From Aphidius gifuensis (taxonomy: Eukaryota; Arthropoda; Insecta; Hymenoptera; Braconidae): a stretch of 64,000 nucleotides of DNA. The stretch lies in assembly GCF_014905175.1 (NCBI RefSeq), contig NC_057791.1:20498537-20562536 (forward strand), given 5' to 3'. Positions within the stretch are counted from its first letter, which is position 1. Each line of letters starts with the position of its first letter. The translations under genes were made by a program, and so were the position numbers. The notes below the pieces were generated by a model that was not told the DNA's origin, searched no databases, and saw only the letters and a program-made list of their open reading frames with translations. Shown here one piece after another: positions 39,036 to 53,090 of the stretch.

Positions 39036-39899
39036 TAAGAAAATGATAAATAAAGTAGACAACTCGAAGAATATTTTATTTCATATAAAAAGAAGAAAAA
39101 AATAATAAATATTTATAAAATAATAGTGTTCATTTTCTTTTTTTTTAATGAAATAAAATCATGTAAAATTGTTGTGTGAAAAAATGAAATGAAATTTCAT
39201 TTAAATTTAAAAGAAAACTATAATTTTGACTTTGAAAAAAAAAAGTAAAACAAATTAATTAATAAAAACATAAAAATATAGAATTTTAAAATAAAAAATG
39301 TGTTTAGTTAACCAGCTTTAGAATTAAGTCATTTAACTTCAAAATCACGTTGTTATGTATGTCATTGTTCTAATGTTCTAATGGTCATTGACCCTTTTTT
39401 TTTTTTTGCCATTATTAATTCATTTTTAACACTCTTCAATGATTACTTCAACTGTTAGCTATGAATTACTATATTTAAAAAACATTTGACACAAAAAAAA
39501 TGAAATTATAATCATCATGTCTCTTATAAATAAAATAATTGGAATTTAATAAAATATGTTTATACAAAAACAACACCATAATTATTAATCACTTTTTAGT
39601 TGAATTTTTTTTTTTAAAATAAATCAAAGATGAAATATTTTGAATTGTTAATCTATTTTCTTTTTTAAAGTTGAATTTATTTTCGAAATTTGCACGACAT
39701 ATTTTTATGGGAAATAAAATTTAAATAAAAAATGATTCTCGATTTTTATTAAAAAAAAATACATGTGTAGAATATAATTATTATCGTCATTGGAAGAGCA
39801 TGATGAGTATGGAAGGAGAAGAATTTTATAAAAAGTGGGCCATTTACTTTCTTTTTACCATGTATGTTAGTCTTGAGCCTTGAGGCCCAGCTGAACAGT
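39036..39899. other. CAF1 3' UTR and intergenic sequence
   Basis: AT-rich with no coding frame. AATAAA-type signals follow the CAF1 stop near 39100 and 39152. A more complex patch from 39780 to 39930 is the probable promoter of the plus-strand P450. Confidence 0.45.
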
Positions 39900-40053
39900 G
39901 AACATATCAACTCTGCTGTGTACAGTATTATTTATTTAATAAAAATAAATTAAAAATCAATAATATAAACCATGTAAAATTACGTGATAATTTATAAAAA
40001 AAATAAAAAAACAAAAGTTTATCATCCACAGAAGCTTTACAATAACAATCAAA
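39900..40053 (+). other. Candidate 5' untranslated exon of the plus-strand P450
   Basis: A donor GTAAGA begins at 40054 after a mixed-composition segment, and an acceptor AG at 40428-40429 stands directly before the ATG of the P450 gene. Together they define a 376-base leader intron. The 5' edge given is approximate. Confidence 0.4.
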
Positions 40054-40429
40054 GTAAGATTCTTTTTTTTGTTTATAAAATATTTTCTTAGCTTTCATTT
40101 AAAATACAGTGTAATTTTAATTAAATTAAATTTTAAAAAAATATAAATTTCAATAATATATAATTGTAAAATCTTTCTATATGTTTAATTGATTTTAAAT
40201 TTTTTAAAACCACCTGAATGAGTAGAGTTAAAAACCAGTTTTCTAATATGAAAATGGAGATATGCCTTTCTGCTATCAGTTGAAAAAAAATAAAATATGT
40301 TTAGAAATTTTTTTTAAATAATAATAATACACTAGTGGGTGAATGAAAATTATTACAATTATATTTTGAAGTGAAAGCAAAAAAAAAAAATCTATAAAAT
40401 GTATACAATTATTTATTTCATTCATGTAG

Positions 40430-42439
40430 ATGATGACACTGTCGCTTCAAAGAGCCAAATGTTCCATCAGGTTGTTGTGCAGCCAAGCACTAAAATCAAC
40501 AAATTATACAGAAAATATAAAGTCATATGACGAAGTACCAGGTCCTAAGCCAATACCAATTCTTGGTAACACTTGGCGTTTATTTCCTGTTATTGGACAG
40601 TATGAAGTTGGTGATGTTGCTAAAATATCACAAATATTTCATGAAGAATATGGTGAAATAACAAGATTGTCTGGTCTCATTGGACGACCTGATCTTTTAT
40701 TTGTTTATAATGCTGATGAAATTGAAAGAATGTATAGACAAGAAGGACCAACACCATTTCGTCCATCTATGCCTTGTCTTGTTAGATACAAAGGTGTTGA
40801 AAGAAAAAAATTCTTTGGTGAATTAGCTGGTGTTGTTGGAGTGTTAGTAAATAATTATTTAAATAATATATAATAATTTTAAAGAATAAAATTATTTAGC
40901 TGTTTTTATTTTTGTTATTAGACATGGTGAACCATGGAAAGAATTTCGTACAAGAGTTCAGAAACCAGTTCTTCAACCACAAACAGTTAGAAAATACGTT
41001 GGACCCATTGAAACTGTCACAAAAGATTTTATAACAAGGTGAGTTTTAATATTAAATTATGAATTAATATTTCTTCTTGTTTAAATGCATTTATTTAATT
41101 TTAGAATTGAAAAGATTAAAAATAGTGAAGGAGAATTACCAGCTGATTTTGATAATGAAATTCACAAGTGGGCATTAGAATGTAAGACATTAATTTTTTT
41201 ATTTTTATTAACTAATAACTGATAATTATTATTGAACATAAAGAAGATAAATTAAATTTGTTTTATGTAATTTAAGGTATTGGACTTGTTGCTCTTGATG
41301 TAAGACTGGGTTGTCTAGCAGATAATTTAACACCAGATTCAGAACCACTAAAAATAATAAGTGCTGCAAAATTTGCATTGAGAAATATTGCTGAGCTTGA
41401 ATTAAAAGCACCATACTGGCGTTATTTTCCAACACCACTATGGTCACGTTATGTTAAAAATATGGATTATTTTGTTGAAATTTGTATGAAACACATTGAC
41501 ACTGCAATTGAAAGATTAAAAACTAAAAAAGCTGTTAATGAATTAGACTTGTCTTTGGTTGAAAGAATACTGGCTAATGAAAAAGATCCAAAAATTGCTT
41601 ATATTTTAGCTTTAGATTTGATATTAGTTGGCATTGATACTGTGAGTTTTATTAATTTTATTTAAAAAAAAAAAAGAAAATAATTATTTAAACAAATATT
41701 ATTTCAATAAAAATATTTTTATTATGTTGGTAGATATCTATGGCTGTTTGTTCAATTTTATATCAACTTGCAACTCGATCAGAAGAGCAAGAAAAAATTT
41801 TTAAAGAACTAGAAAAAATTATTCCTGATCCATCAGTGCCACTGACAACGAAGCATCTTGATCAGGCTATTTATACAAAAGCATTTATTCGTGAAGTTTT
41901 TAGGTAATTGTCATTACACAATTAATGTCATAAATTATTTTAATAATTGAATCATTTATTTATTTTTCTCAGGGTTTATTCTACAGTTATTGGAAATGGC
42001 AGAACACTTCAACATGACACTGTAATTTGTGGCTATCATATACCAAAAGGAGTCCAAGTTGTTTTTCCAACATTGGTAACGGGACAAATGGAAGAATGGG
42101 TAGATGATGCAAAAACATTTAAACCAGAAAGATGGCTCAAAGAAAATTCAGATAAAAAATTACATCCATTTGCATCATTGCCTTATGGACATGGTGCTCG
42201 TATGTGTCTTGGTAGACGTTTTGCTGATCTGGAAATGCAAGTATTACTTGCAAAGGTATATGATTTAATTTATTTTTCAAATTGCTAATCATTTATTTGC
42301 TTAAATTAATTCAAATATCATTCTCTTTTAGCTCATACGAAATTATAAACTGGAATATCATCACAAGCCATTAAAATACAAAGTTACTTTTATGTATGCT
42401 CCTGATGGTGATTTAAAATTCAAGCTAATCAAAAGATAA
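40430..42439 (+). CDS. Mitochondrial-clan cytochrome P450, copy 1
   Basis: Exons 40430-40842, 40922-41038, 41105-41181, 41277-41641, 41734-41903, 41973-42255 and 42332-42439 join to 510 residues. An N-terminal stretch rich in Arg, Ser and Leu with no membrane anchor, followed by the proline motif VPGPKPIP, indicates a mitochondrial (CYP12/CYP301/CYP334-type) enzyme. The I-helix motif is GIDT at the end of exon 4, the K-helix ExxR is EVFR (378-381), PERW is at 432-435, and the heme loop is LPYGHGARMCLG with Cys459. Mitochondrial P450s take electrons from adrenodoxin. Substrates range from ecdysteroids to xenobiotics, and none can be assigned here. It converges on a paralogue only 232 bases away. 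The usual Phe of the heme loop is Tyr452. Confidence 0.94.
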
Positions 42440-42671
42440 TTAATTATCAAAATAATTGTTATTTTACTTAAAAAGATTTATGTAAAAAAAATTTCGAATG
42501 AAAATAAATATTTTTTTATTGTTTAAAGAATTATTTTTTTATTCATTTTATTTTTATATAAAAAAGATTTTAAAAAAATTTAGAAAGGGTTTTGAAATTT
42601 ATAGAAAGTATATTAATTAAATGAAAAAAAAAAATTAAACACAATGAATTCTTTTTTTTACTAAAAAAAAA

Positions 42672-45353
42672 TTAATTTCTTTTGATAAATTTAATTTTAA
42701 GTGGTCCTTTTGGTGTGTAAACTGGATTAATATAATAATCCAATTTTTCATATTTGTATTCTAATTTGTAATGTTGAATAATCTGTAAAAATAAAAAAAA
42801 AAAAAACTTCATTTACATATAATCTATATTTTAAACAATCAGTCCATGACGTATTAAATGTAGCGAAAAATACTAAAAACATTTAATTATACAAAAAATA
42901 ATAAATAAATGCAAATTAGATATTAAAGTTTAATTGTATTTCTTCAAATTATAATCGACTCTTACTGCCGAACGTAATAATATCGTCATGATTGACAGCA
43001 TTTAAAATAGAACTGAATTACTAAAATTAAAATTCATGACATAGCTAAACCATCGATGCATTTCGTTGCATTATAAACCGAGTTATTATAAATACCAACA
43101 TGTCAAAACACATGACATAAAATAATAAAAATAGCAGCAAGTGTCTACATAGTAACTGCAAATTACTTTGAACAATAAAAAAAGAATAAAAAAAAGTTTC
43201 AAGACCTTGTGTTATTTAAAGAATCAACAAAATTAAAAAGTAAACATAAAATAAATGGATTTTAAAATGAGATAGAATGAATATTTATTATTTTTTTTTT
43301 ACCTTGATAAGAACAATAAGCATTTCAAGATCAGCAAATCTTCGCCCAAGACACATTCGTCTACCATAGCCAAATGGTAACGATGCGAATGGATGACGTC
43401 TTTCACTTTCACTCATCCATCTCTCTGGTAAGTACTCATTACAGTGAGGAAAGTATTTTTCTTTATTACTAATTATACAATGTTGAAAAATAACTTGTAC
43501 CTAATTAATCATCATAACAATAAAGTAAATAAATAAAAATTCATTAGCAGTTATTTTTTTTTTATTATTACTTACTCCTTTTGGAACATGATAACCATTT
43601 ATTATTGTGTCTTTTGTCATACAACGTCCATTTCCAATAACAACTGGATACAGTCTACAAAAAAATTAATTATTTATTTAAAAATTAACTGTTTAATTAA
43701 TTGCTTTTAATTATTTTTAATTTTTACCGTAAAGTCTCTTTGATACATGATTTTAAATATTTTAAATCTTCAATATTTTTAGGATTAATTTTCATATTTT
43801 TCGATGGTAATATTTTCATTATTTCGTTGTGTAATATTAATTGTTTTTCAGGATGTGATGCTAATTGTAAAAGCACTGATGCTATTGCATTTGACGTCTG
43901 TAAAATAAATATAAATTATATAATATTTTATAGTTTTTGATTTATTTTTTTTTAAATATATATACTCACTGTGTCAATGCCAACGAGAAATAAATCAAAT
44001 GCAAGAACAGATGCCAATTTTGTATCTCCTTTAATTTCTAAAATTCTTTCAAGAAGTGAAAATTCATCTGGACATTTTTTATTATTTTTTGATTTTTTCA
44101 TAGCTATGTTGCAGTATTTTGTTGTAAAACTAAAACACAAATTTATATAAATTTTTTTTTATCATAAATTAATTTTTAAACTTAATTTTATTATTTTCAT
44201 AAATTAATTATTCACTTGAATATTGTATCGAGAGATTTAACATAGTTTTTCCATGTTGGTGTATTAAATATTTTCCAAAATGGTATTTTTAATTCAAGAA
44301 TACCGACATTTGTAAAAAAAGTATGAATAGCATCAATTAATTCTTGTGTTTCATCGCTGGAATTATCACTCATGCAGTCGAGCTTAACATTTAATGCAAC
44401 TTGAGCAATAGCTGCAAATTAATTTTTCATTATCAAAAAATTATTATAGAAAAAAAAAAGCATTTCAATGTTACTTACATTCAACAGACCACTTGTGAAT
44501 TTCATTTAAAAAATCATCTGGAGTTTCATCATGATGATCTTTAATTTTTTCTATTCTGTATAAATTAAATTAAATCAAAAAACATTAAAAACTTTCATCT
44601 GCAACAATTTAACAAATTTTAGTAATTATTATCGACCTATTTATAAACGCCTGGCTGGATTCTTCAATGGCTCCAATGTACATGTGGGCAACTCTGGGCT
44701 GAAGCATCACTTGTTGTACTTTACTACGAAAATTGTACCAACTTTCACCATGACTGATGAAAAATATAAAAACAATGAATTTCTATTTCTTTTTTATTAA
44801 TTTTTAGTTTATATTTTTAATTAAATTTTTGGATACATACTTTCCAATGACACCAGCCTCTTCATTGAACCAATTTTTTCGTAATTTGTGTTTGTAATAA
44901 TTAAGAGAAGGCATTGATGGTCGATAGGGCATTCGTTCTTCTTGTCTGTATACTTTTTCAATTTCATTTGCATCATAAAGAAAAACCATATCAGGTCGAC
45001 CCAATAGCCCACCAATTTTCACAATATCACCATAATTTTCATGTAGCTGTTTCGAAACTTTATCAATTGATTGAATATTAAAATCACCTGAAAATATAAA
45101 ATAAAATATTAATAAATTCATATATTTGATTGACATTTGATTTTTTTTTAAATAGTTTAATTTATTTTTTAAAACCTATGATTGGGATAAATCTCCAAGT
45201 ATTTCCAAAAAATGGAACTGGTTTAGGTCCAGGTATTTCTGTATATGAACGACTGACTGATAAAATTTTTTCATCAAACTCACGAATAAATGTACAATAA
45301 TTAAAATTACTATTAACACAATTTTTTAAAAATATTTTAAATTTATTATTCAT
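42672..45353 (-). CDS. Mitochondrial-clan cytochrome P450, copy 2
   Basis: Minus-strand exons 45353-45176, 45087-44841, 44753-44637, 44555-44479, 44411-44216, 44129-43970, 43897-43728, 43654-43576, 43500-43303 and 42782-42672 join to 510 residues without stops. Motifs: IPGPKPVP near the N-terminus, RYRQE-like VYRQEERMPYRPSMPS, I-helix LVGIDT, K-helix ETLR, PERW, and heme loop LPFGYGRRMCLG with Cys458. Sequence and exon lengths match copy 1 closely (117, 77 and 170-base exons are shared), so the pair arose by duplication. Three of copy 1's exons are each split in two here. Divergence between copies is large, so the duplication is old or one copy changed fast. The PERW to heme spacing is shorter than in copy 1. 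Function is not assignable beyond the clan. Confidence 0.93.
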
Positions 45354-46669
45354 TGTTTTTAAATTAGATTGCTTAGAAAGTCAACCACAGTAATAAATTA
45401 TTTTGCAAATAAAATATTAAAATTCACTGTGCCAATAGATCTTTTGGATAATAATTGTCGTTTATTATTTTGTTTTTTTATTTGTTTTTAATCTGTATTA
45501 TTTATACATGCAACAGTTTTTTCTAACGGTTATTTTATTCCAAAACCAAGTCACGATATAGTTTTTAAAAATATATATTAGTAAAGATACTTTTGAATGT
45601 TGATACACAACTATGTTGATCGTTTGGTCAACAACAACATTATATACAATAAAGAAATTTTTGGTGGGGAATTCGTCTAGAATAGAGAGGGACCTTTTCA
45701 AAATTAATAGCTGATATTTTTTTATAGTTATACAATGTAAAAAGCTCTGCAATGTTAAAAAACAATTATTTTTGTTTTACAAAATTGTATATGTTTTTTT
45801 GTAATTTTCAAGTCGGCAAATTGTTTATCACTTGTAGGATTGTATGATTATATTTAATGATTGAAAATAATTATAATACAATGCTTGATAAATTAATAAT
45901 AATAATACTTTAATGATAAATGAAAACTTGTGATGAGAAAAAATTCAAGGTTTATGAGTAATTAATTTTTTCTTTATCGAAATAATCAAGTGTTTTTAAT
46001 TTTTATTGTTATTTTGCTTAAAGATTGATAACATAAATAAATAAAATTAAATTTATATTGTATAATAAATTTTATAAATAAATAATCTTTTTTGTTAGAA
46101 AATACCTTCAAAGTATCTAAAAAGTATTGTTTCATTTCTAAAAAAAAAAGTAAATCTTTAAAGATTAATGGCAAAATATTAAAAAATTTAATTATTGTCA
46201 ATTATTGTTTATTGTCGTAGTAAAATTATTTAAATTTATAAATATTACAGGCTCTAGACACTCATATGGCATCCCCACTCCTTATGTTTTCGATGAAATA
46301 TTATATCCCGATATATCAAGAGTTGCTACTGATAATTTCTACTTTATCTTTTAAAGCTTCAGAAAATTGTAAACACGCATAACATAAAAAAATATCATAA
46401 CAACAAACGCAAGCAAACGTCATAAACAAAATATAAATAATACGTTCAAAATATTATTGTGAAATTATTCAATAAATTAAATATGTAATTGTTGATGTTT
46501 TATAATTACTGCTAGTGTTTTGTTTTGTAAAAAAAATGTTTGATCATTAATTGTTGATGTTATTATAAATACACTGTGATACATAACCTCATACTTTTAT
46601 ATCAAAAACAATAATAAAATTTATAATTAATTTATTTTAATTGTAAAATTTAAATAAACATTATAAAAT
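45354..46669. promoter_or_regulatory. Divergent intergenic region, P450 copy 2 / TFIP11
   Basis: AT-rich. More complex patches at 45480-45700 and 46240-46400 may belong to the two promoters. The TFIP11 leader probably lies in about 46550-46669. No coding frame recognised. Confidence 0.45.
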
Positions 46670-49600
46670 ATGTCTGACGACGAGGTTGAAGGATTTGAGA
46701 TAACTGACTGGGATTTGGATAATGAATTTAATCCAAATCGAGTCAGAAGAAGAATGACAAAAGAACAACAAATGATAGGTAAATAAACAAAGTTTTTTAA
46801 AAAATTTTTAAACATTTATTTATACATTCTGTTTATATAATAAATATTAGGTGTCTTTGCGGATGACAGTGATGAAGAAAGAGCACCAAAACCAGCATTC
46901 AAAAGGTTTGAAAAAAAGGGGCCAAAAGGTTATCAAGGACCAGTTAGATTTGTCTCTGCTGGAATTCAACAAGCCGGTAAAAAAAAAGAAGAAGCTAAAA
47001 AAGATGATAATCAAAATGACGATGATGATGTTGATGATGATGATGATGACACAGCAAGAGCTAGACGTGGTGATGCTGATTATGTACCAAATAGTTCAAG
47101 TGAATCAGAAGAAGATGATTCCAATTCAAGACCATCAAATGTAAAAAAAACTTTTTCACTAAATACAGATAGTGATATTGCTGGTTTACGTAAAAAACGT
47201 GCACCAATGAGTTCATCAATAATGAAAACTGGTATGGGTGGTTGGGAAACATATACAAAAGGTATTGCTAGTCAAATATTATTAGGTATGGGTTACGAGC
47301 CTGGTAAAGGACTTGGTAAAAATCAACAAGGTATAACAGCACCAGTTGAGGTGCATTTACGTAAAGGTAGAGGTGCAATTGGTGCTTATGGTCCAGAAAA
47401 AAAAACTAAAATACAAGAACAAAAAAAAGATGAAGATTTAGAAGAAGAAAAAGAATTTAAAGTTAAATTATCACAATGGCGTAAAGGTGGTACTGGTGGT
47501 GATGTTAATAGTAATAAAAAAAAAATTAAATATCATTATAGAAGTGTTGATCAAGTATTAGAAGATGGTAAATTACGTCCAAATATTAGAGCAACACCTG
47601 GTAGTGAATTAAGTCGTGTTAAAGTTATTGATATGACTGGTCCTGAGCAAAGAGTTCTAAGTGGTTATCATGCAATTGCTGGACAAAAATATCCTGATGA
47701 ATTAATAACTGAAGTTGATAATAGACGTTCAACAACAAATTTTTCACTTCCTGAATTACAACATAATTTAAATTTAATTGTTGATATGTGTGAACAAAAT
47801 ATCATTCAAAATGATAGAAAAAAACGTTATCTCAGTGATAGAATTGTATCATTAGAAGCTGAACAAAAAAGTACTGCTAAAATTGTTGATCATCATGAAA
47901 AATTAATTGACACATTAGATAATGTATTATCAATTGTTGATAAATTAATGAATAGTAACGAAGACATGTCATTAAAAGAAATAGCTGATGCATTTAAAAA
48001 AATTCAAGATAAATATTATGATGAATATAAAATAAATGATTTAGGTGAATTGGCAAGTAGTATTGTTTCAGTTAAAATTAAAAATAATCTTGCAACATGG
48101 AATCCACTTGTTGATACAAAATATCCATTAAATATTATTAAAGAATGGAAAGATATTTTAGAAACTGGTAATAATATTAATCCAAGAAATGGAATGAATC
48201 CATATGACAGATTAATTTGGAATGCCTGGATGCCATCAGTAAGAGGTGCAGTACAGTAAGTATATTTAAATTATTGATTATTCAATTTTATTCGTTTTGT
48301 ATTTTATTATAATTATATTACAGACAATGGGCATGCAGAGAACCAGATGGAATTATTGATTTGATTGAAAATTGGATGCCACTTTTGCCTTCTTGGATTA
48401 TGGATAATATTCTTGAACTTCTTATTTTACCAAAATTAACACTTGCTGTTGAAGAATGGAATCCTCTTACTGATACAGTGCCAATTCATACTTGGATTCA
48501 TCCATGGTTACCACTTTTAGGTAAATAAAAAATTAATTTGATTGCTTATTTTGTAAAGCTTAATTTATATTTATTATTTAGGTAATCGTATGGACACATT
48601 GATATATCCTATTATAAGAAGAAAATTAGGATCAGCTTTGGGTGTATGGTATCCATCTGACAGATCAGCAAGACTTATGCTACAACCATGGGCACAAGTA
48701 TTTTCAAAAGGTGATATGGATGCATTTTTGGTTAAAAATATATTACCAAAACTTGAAATTGCATTATCACAATTTGATATTAATCCACGTGAACAACATA
48801 TGGAATTGTGGAGAGTTGTATATGAATGGTCAACTCTTCTTCCAAATCATACAATGGTTGGTTTATTGGATAAATATTTTTTCCCAAATTGGCTAAGAAC
48901 CTTGGCAATGTGGCTCAATCTTTCACCAAATTATGAGGAAGTTTCTAAATGGTATACTGGATGGAAAAATGAATTAAGTGATAAATTATTGGCTGAACCA
49001 ACTATCAAAGGTTTGTTAATATTTTTTTTTCTTTAAATAAATAATTATCAAATTAACCCAAGTTTAAATATAAATAATTTTTATCAGTATGTCTAAACTA
49101 TCATATTATTTTTAAATTTTAAAAATGAAACAAAAAAATATTGATTAATTAGTTTGACATATATTATTATCAAACATCTTTCGAAATATCAAAAATAGAA
49201 GTTGAACAAATGTTAAGAGATAAAAAAAAAGATGCTGTCTACTTTATTATAAAAAAATAAAAATATCTATTTTCAGAATGGTTTAAAAAGGCGTTAGAGT
49301 TGATGAATCGTGCTCTTAGATTTAATGACTCATTAGATTTAACAAATGCAAATATTTTAAATCATCAAGCTAGTGCTATGGAAAATGTATCATATCGCAC
49401 AAACTTGGAACGTTCACAAGCAACTATGACACAAATACCAGCAATGACACAACCGCAAATTGAGGTAAATTTTATTATAAAATTATAAATAAATCATATA
49501 ATAAAAAAAAAAAAATAAAAAAACGAACAAACATAAATTAATTTTAATTCAATGTATTTAATTTTAATTTTACAGAGACTTGCTGAAGTTATGAGATCAA

Positions 49601-49863
49601 CCAAACAAATGCCAGAAGATTTTAAAGATCTCGTTCAATTAAAATTAGAAGAAAGAGGAATTCTTTTTGTTCCAATAACAAATCAATACAGAGACTCAAA
49701 ACAAGTGTACAGAGTTGGTGAAACACTTAAAGTATATGTCAATGGTTCTGTTCTTTATGTTTGTCATAATGGTAATAATTTCAATCCATCAACATTACAA
49801 AATTTACTTGACATTGCTGAGGGTGAATCAAAAACTCCAATATTTCGTAATAAAATTTTTTAA
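46670..49863 (+). CDS. TFIP11: TFIP11 / Sip1 G-patch splicing factor
   Basis: Exons 46670-46778, 46851-48255, 48324-48520, 48582-49010, 49277-49464 and 49576-49863 join to 871 residues (human TFIP11 has 837). An N-terminal TIP_N region begins MSDDEVEGFEITDWDLDNEF. It is followed by an acidic Asp run, a G-patch (about 165-211, with GMGYEPGKGLGKNQQG), and a long helical GCFC/PAXBP-type domain containing DTVPIHTWIHPWLPLL, LMLQPW and SPNYEEVSKWY-type motifs shared with TFIP11. The family activates the DEAH helicase DHX15/Prp43 through the G-patch to release the intron lariat and disassemble the spliceosome in the nucleus. The Asp run is encoded by an imperfect GAT repeat near 47020-47050. Confidence 0.96.
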
Positions 49864-52800
49864 ATATAATTTATATAGAAATAAATAAATATTAATTTCT
49901 AAAATTAATTGTAGCATATATTTTTTATACTGATATCATTTATGATATTGAATACAACAAAGTATTTATAATAATTATTATTATTTTTGCAATGATTATA
50001 CGCGTGGGTAGGCGTGAAACATTTCCACCTAACCAGTCAAAACAAAATAGCGTGTGTAGGTGCTCCTGAATATCCCACAAGTCAAGACACTTTGTGTTTT
50101 GTGTGATGATGGTGGTAAATATATAAAAGTAATAAAAAATAAAATGTAAGTTGCGGTGGTGCGTATCTCGCGAGCTGTAACTCTATCGTCATAGGTGTGT
50201 TCAATATATATACATGTCTTTTTACAATCTTTCTTTCTTTATCACACATGTCCGCGTTTTTGTGTCTCGATGAAACTTGTACATTCAAAGGATGGGCATC
50301 ATTCGCCCACTCAATTTTACGTGAGCTCGCTTACTCGCCTTGAAGTATTTTTTAAATTACTTTTTTTGCAGCCTCTTTAGGAATTTCTCTGCAGCTATTA
50401 TTCGAAATAAATAAAAAAACAAAAACCCCAACAAAGAAATACCAGTGTAAGGGGAAAAAAAAAATCGAAATAAAGATTACTATTAATTTTGTGATAAAAA
50501 ACACAGACTATCTAAAATATATGTGATTTAATTTCGAGCTATGAATGAAAATAAATTGGAATAAATTTTATATTCAATTTAGTACTAGGATAAATTTATA
50601 CGTGATAGTAGGTTGATATATAAAACTTATAATCAACAATCAATTATACAAATAATAGTAGTTATCCTAGACTACCAATTTACAAAACCGACGGTGAGTT
50701 TATCTCAAATCGATTTACAATGCCTACGTATTTTTTATGATCTTATTTTTAAATTAAAAACACATCAAAGTGCTTATAAAATAAGCTGATTTATTATTTC
50801 AAATACAATTTCTCTTTATTGTTTGAAATTTAAATGAATAAAAATATTTTTAAAAAAAACAACAACATGGTACATCAGCCGGAAACTGCAATGCTGCAAA
50901 GAAGAATGAAATAAAAAAATAAAAAACGAATTTATTGTTTGCTTCAGGTTTGTTGCTTCAGGACATGAATACTTTTTAAATCACCTGGTTTTATTATTTT
51001 TTATTTTGGAAGAATATAACGATTATTTCAGGGCTATAACATCTCGAGCATATCGATGGCAAATTCGAAACAATAATATGAATAAAATAATCACGAGTGG
51101 GTGTTATTCATGTTGCGATTCAAACAATGTGCATGACTTGATGGCCAATACCAACAGGAATATAATTTAAAATAATTTTTCACAGTCACCGTTTCCCCTT
51201 CAGATGAATAACACTAAATAATAATTTTAAAACAAAAAACTACAATACAATAATTTGGGGGGAAATATTTTTAAACAAAAAAAAAATCATATTTATATAT
51301 TTTTATCTCTGTTTTTTATTTTTAATTTAACAGTTGGTCAGAGATAAATTATGATGACATGTCTTTTCAAATTGGATATAATTTTTTTTCTTTATTTTTT
51401 TTTTTGTTTTTCATCGGTAAATTTTTAATGCTGCGGACACATGAGTCAGACAAGCTGTATATGAGAATGATGAAAATAAAAAAATGATTAAATTGATATA
51501 TAAAAAGAGCGCGGGTGTGGTAGGTCCACGGTGACTTGGCTCGATCAAGAACAGGTGTTCAAGTTGGTTATTCCAGTTTTTCAATCGTTGGTGGATGATT
51601 TTATTTCTTCCTGTTGGGCTGTTGGTTTTTTTATTTTTTGAAAAAAATAAATAAAAAAGTTAAAAGCAAAATCCTTTGCACAAAATCAAATGTAATGAGG
51701 GACTTGACTTCAGAGAAAGTTAACATGCTGATTCATTAATTTTACACAACAAAATAACAGAAACAGGAAGATGATATTCAACTTTCACGAATATAATATG
51801 AGTTGAGTCTACATTAATTGAATAAAAAGATTAAAATTAAATACGATTAATAATAGTTACAAGTAATGTTGCAATAAAAAAAAAAAAAACCAACAGAAAA
51901 TAGACCAACATTTTATGGGTGACAATTTGAAGTTTATGTTGATCTTTATCAGTAAGAAAATAAAAAAAAAAAAAAAATACATTTGTGGCCTCGACTGATG
52001 AGTACATCGAACTCATATATTTATTTTAAAACTATTTCTCATAATTTTATACTGATAATAAAATTAAAAATAGAAAAAAATAAAAAATACAGTCAGAATT
52101 AAAATATTAAAAAATAAATATAAAGTTATCATCTAAAATATAATAAAAAATAACAGTACTGATGTCGGCAATTGTGATCATACTGCGTAACAAGTAACAC
52201 TCAATTCCAATCTCTCAGAGATTATGTAATTATACTCAAGTTAAAAAAAAAATAATGCAACCGGAAGTTGAATGCAATTGTGTACATAAATTTGTCTACA
52301 CGTGTGTTAGTTTTAACTCATTTTTTTAATGATTTTTATAATCACATAATTATTCGCATATATACGTGAATATAAAAGTAGCGTATATTAAAAAATATTG
52401 TGGAATTTATGTATTTCTCAATCAAGCAATGTACAAATGCCAATTGAAAGAAAAAAACATGATAAATATCGATTATGAGGATATAAAGCCTGCTGATCAT
52501 TCGATAGAATAATATATAAATTATTAGTTGTTTTTTTTTCAACATAATAATTCTGTGGCATAAAATTCATCATGGAATGTCTTTAAACAATTTTTAATTT
52601 TATTTGTAATATATTTTGACCTCAGAATTTTATCAAGTTACATGTTATAACAAATATGATGAAATAAACTGTATATGAATGACAAAATACAACATTTAAA
52701 ATGCGAATATACATTAGAAACATAAAAAAATATTTATATATTATACATAAAAAATTAAAAAATATAAACTTCTAACAAACATGTGAGTCAAGAGAATAAT

Positions 52801-53090
52801 ATTTTCATGTTACGACCTCACTCTCGAAGGATAAATGATATATTATTTAATTTATTGACAACTTAATTTTATTGTTTTTAAATAATTTAAAAAACAATAC
52901 TTAGAAATTTTTAATAAAATCTAATACTTTTTAGTTTTTTTTTTCCCCATTTTGCTATCTTTGTGAATTTGATTTTTATTATTTAAAAACAGTAATGAAT
53001 CATTTGATGATATCATCAAATAAATCAATAAAAATAGCCGGTTCTTATCATTTAAAAATAATAATAAATTAACAAGTTAAATAAATAAAA
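49864..53090. other. Intergenic region, no gene recognised
   Basis: After the TFIP11 3' UTR, a CpG-containing, more complex block at 49980-50340 could be a promoter. A donor-like GTGAGT at 50694 after a mixed segment could end an untranslated exon. Another complex block is at 51490-51620. The remainder is A/T-homopolymer-rich with no coding frame. Confidence 0.4.

Noticed and set aside
42672..45353. P450 copy 2 as a pseudogene
   Set aside because: The open frames are short and scattered, which first suggested decay, but ten exons with proper GT-AG borders join in consistent phases to 510 residues with all key motifs.
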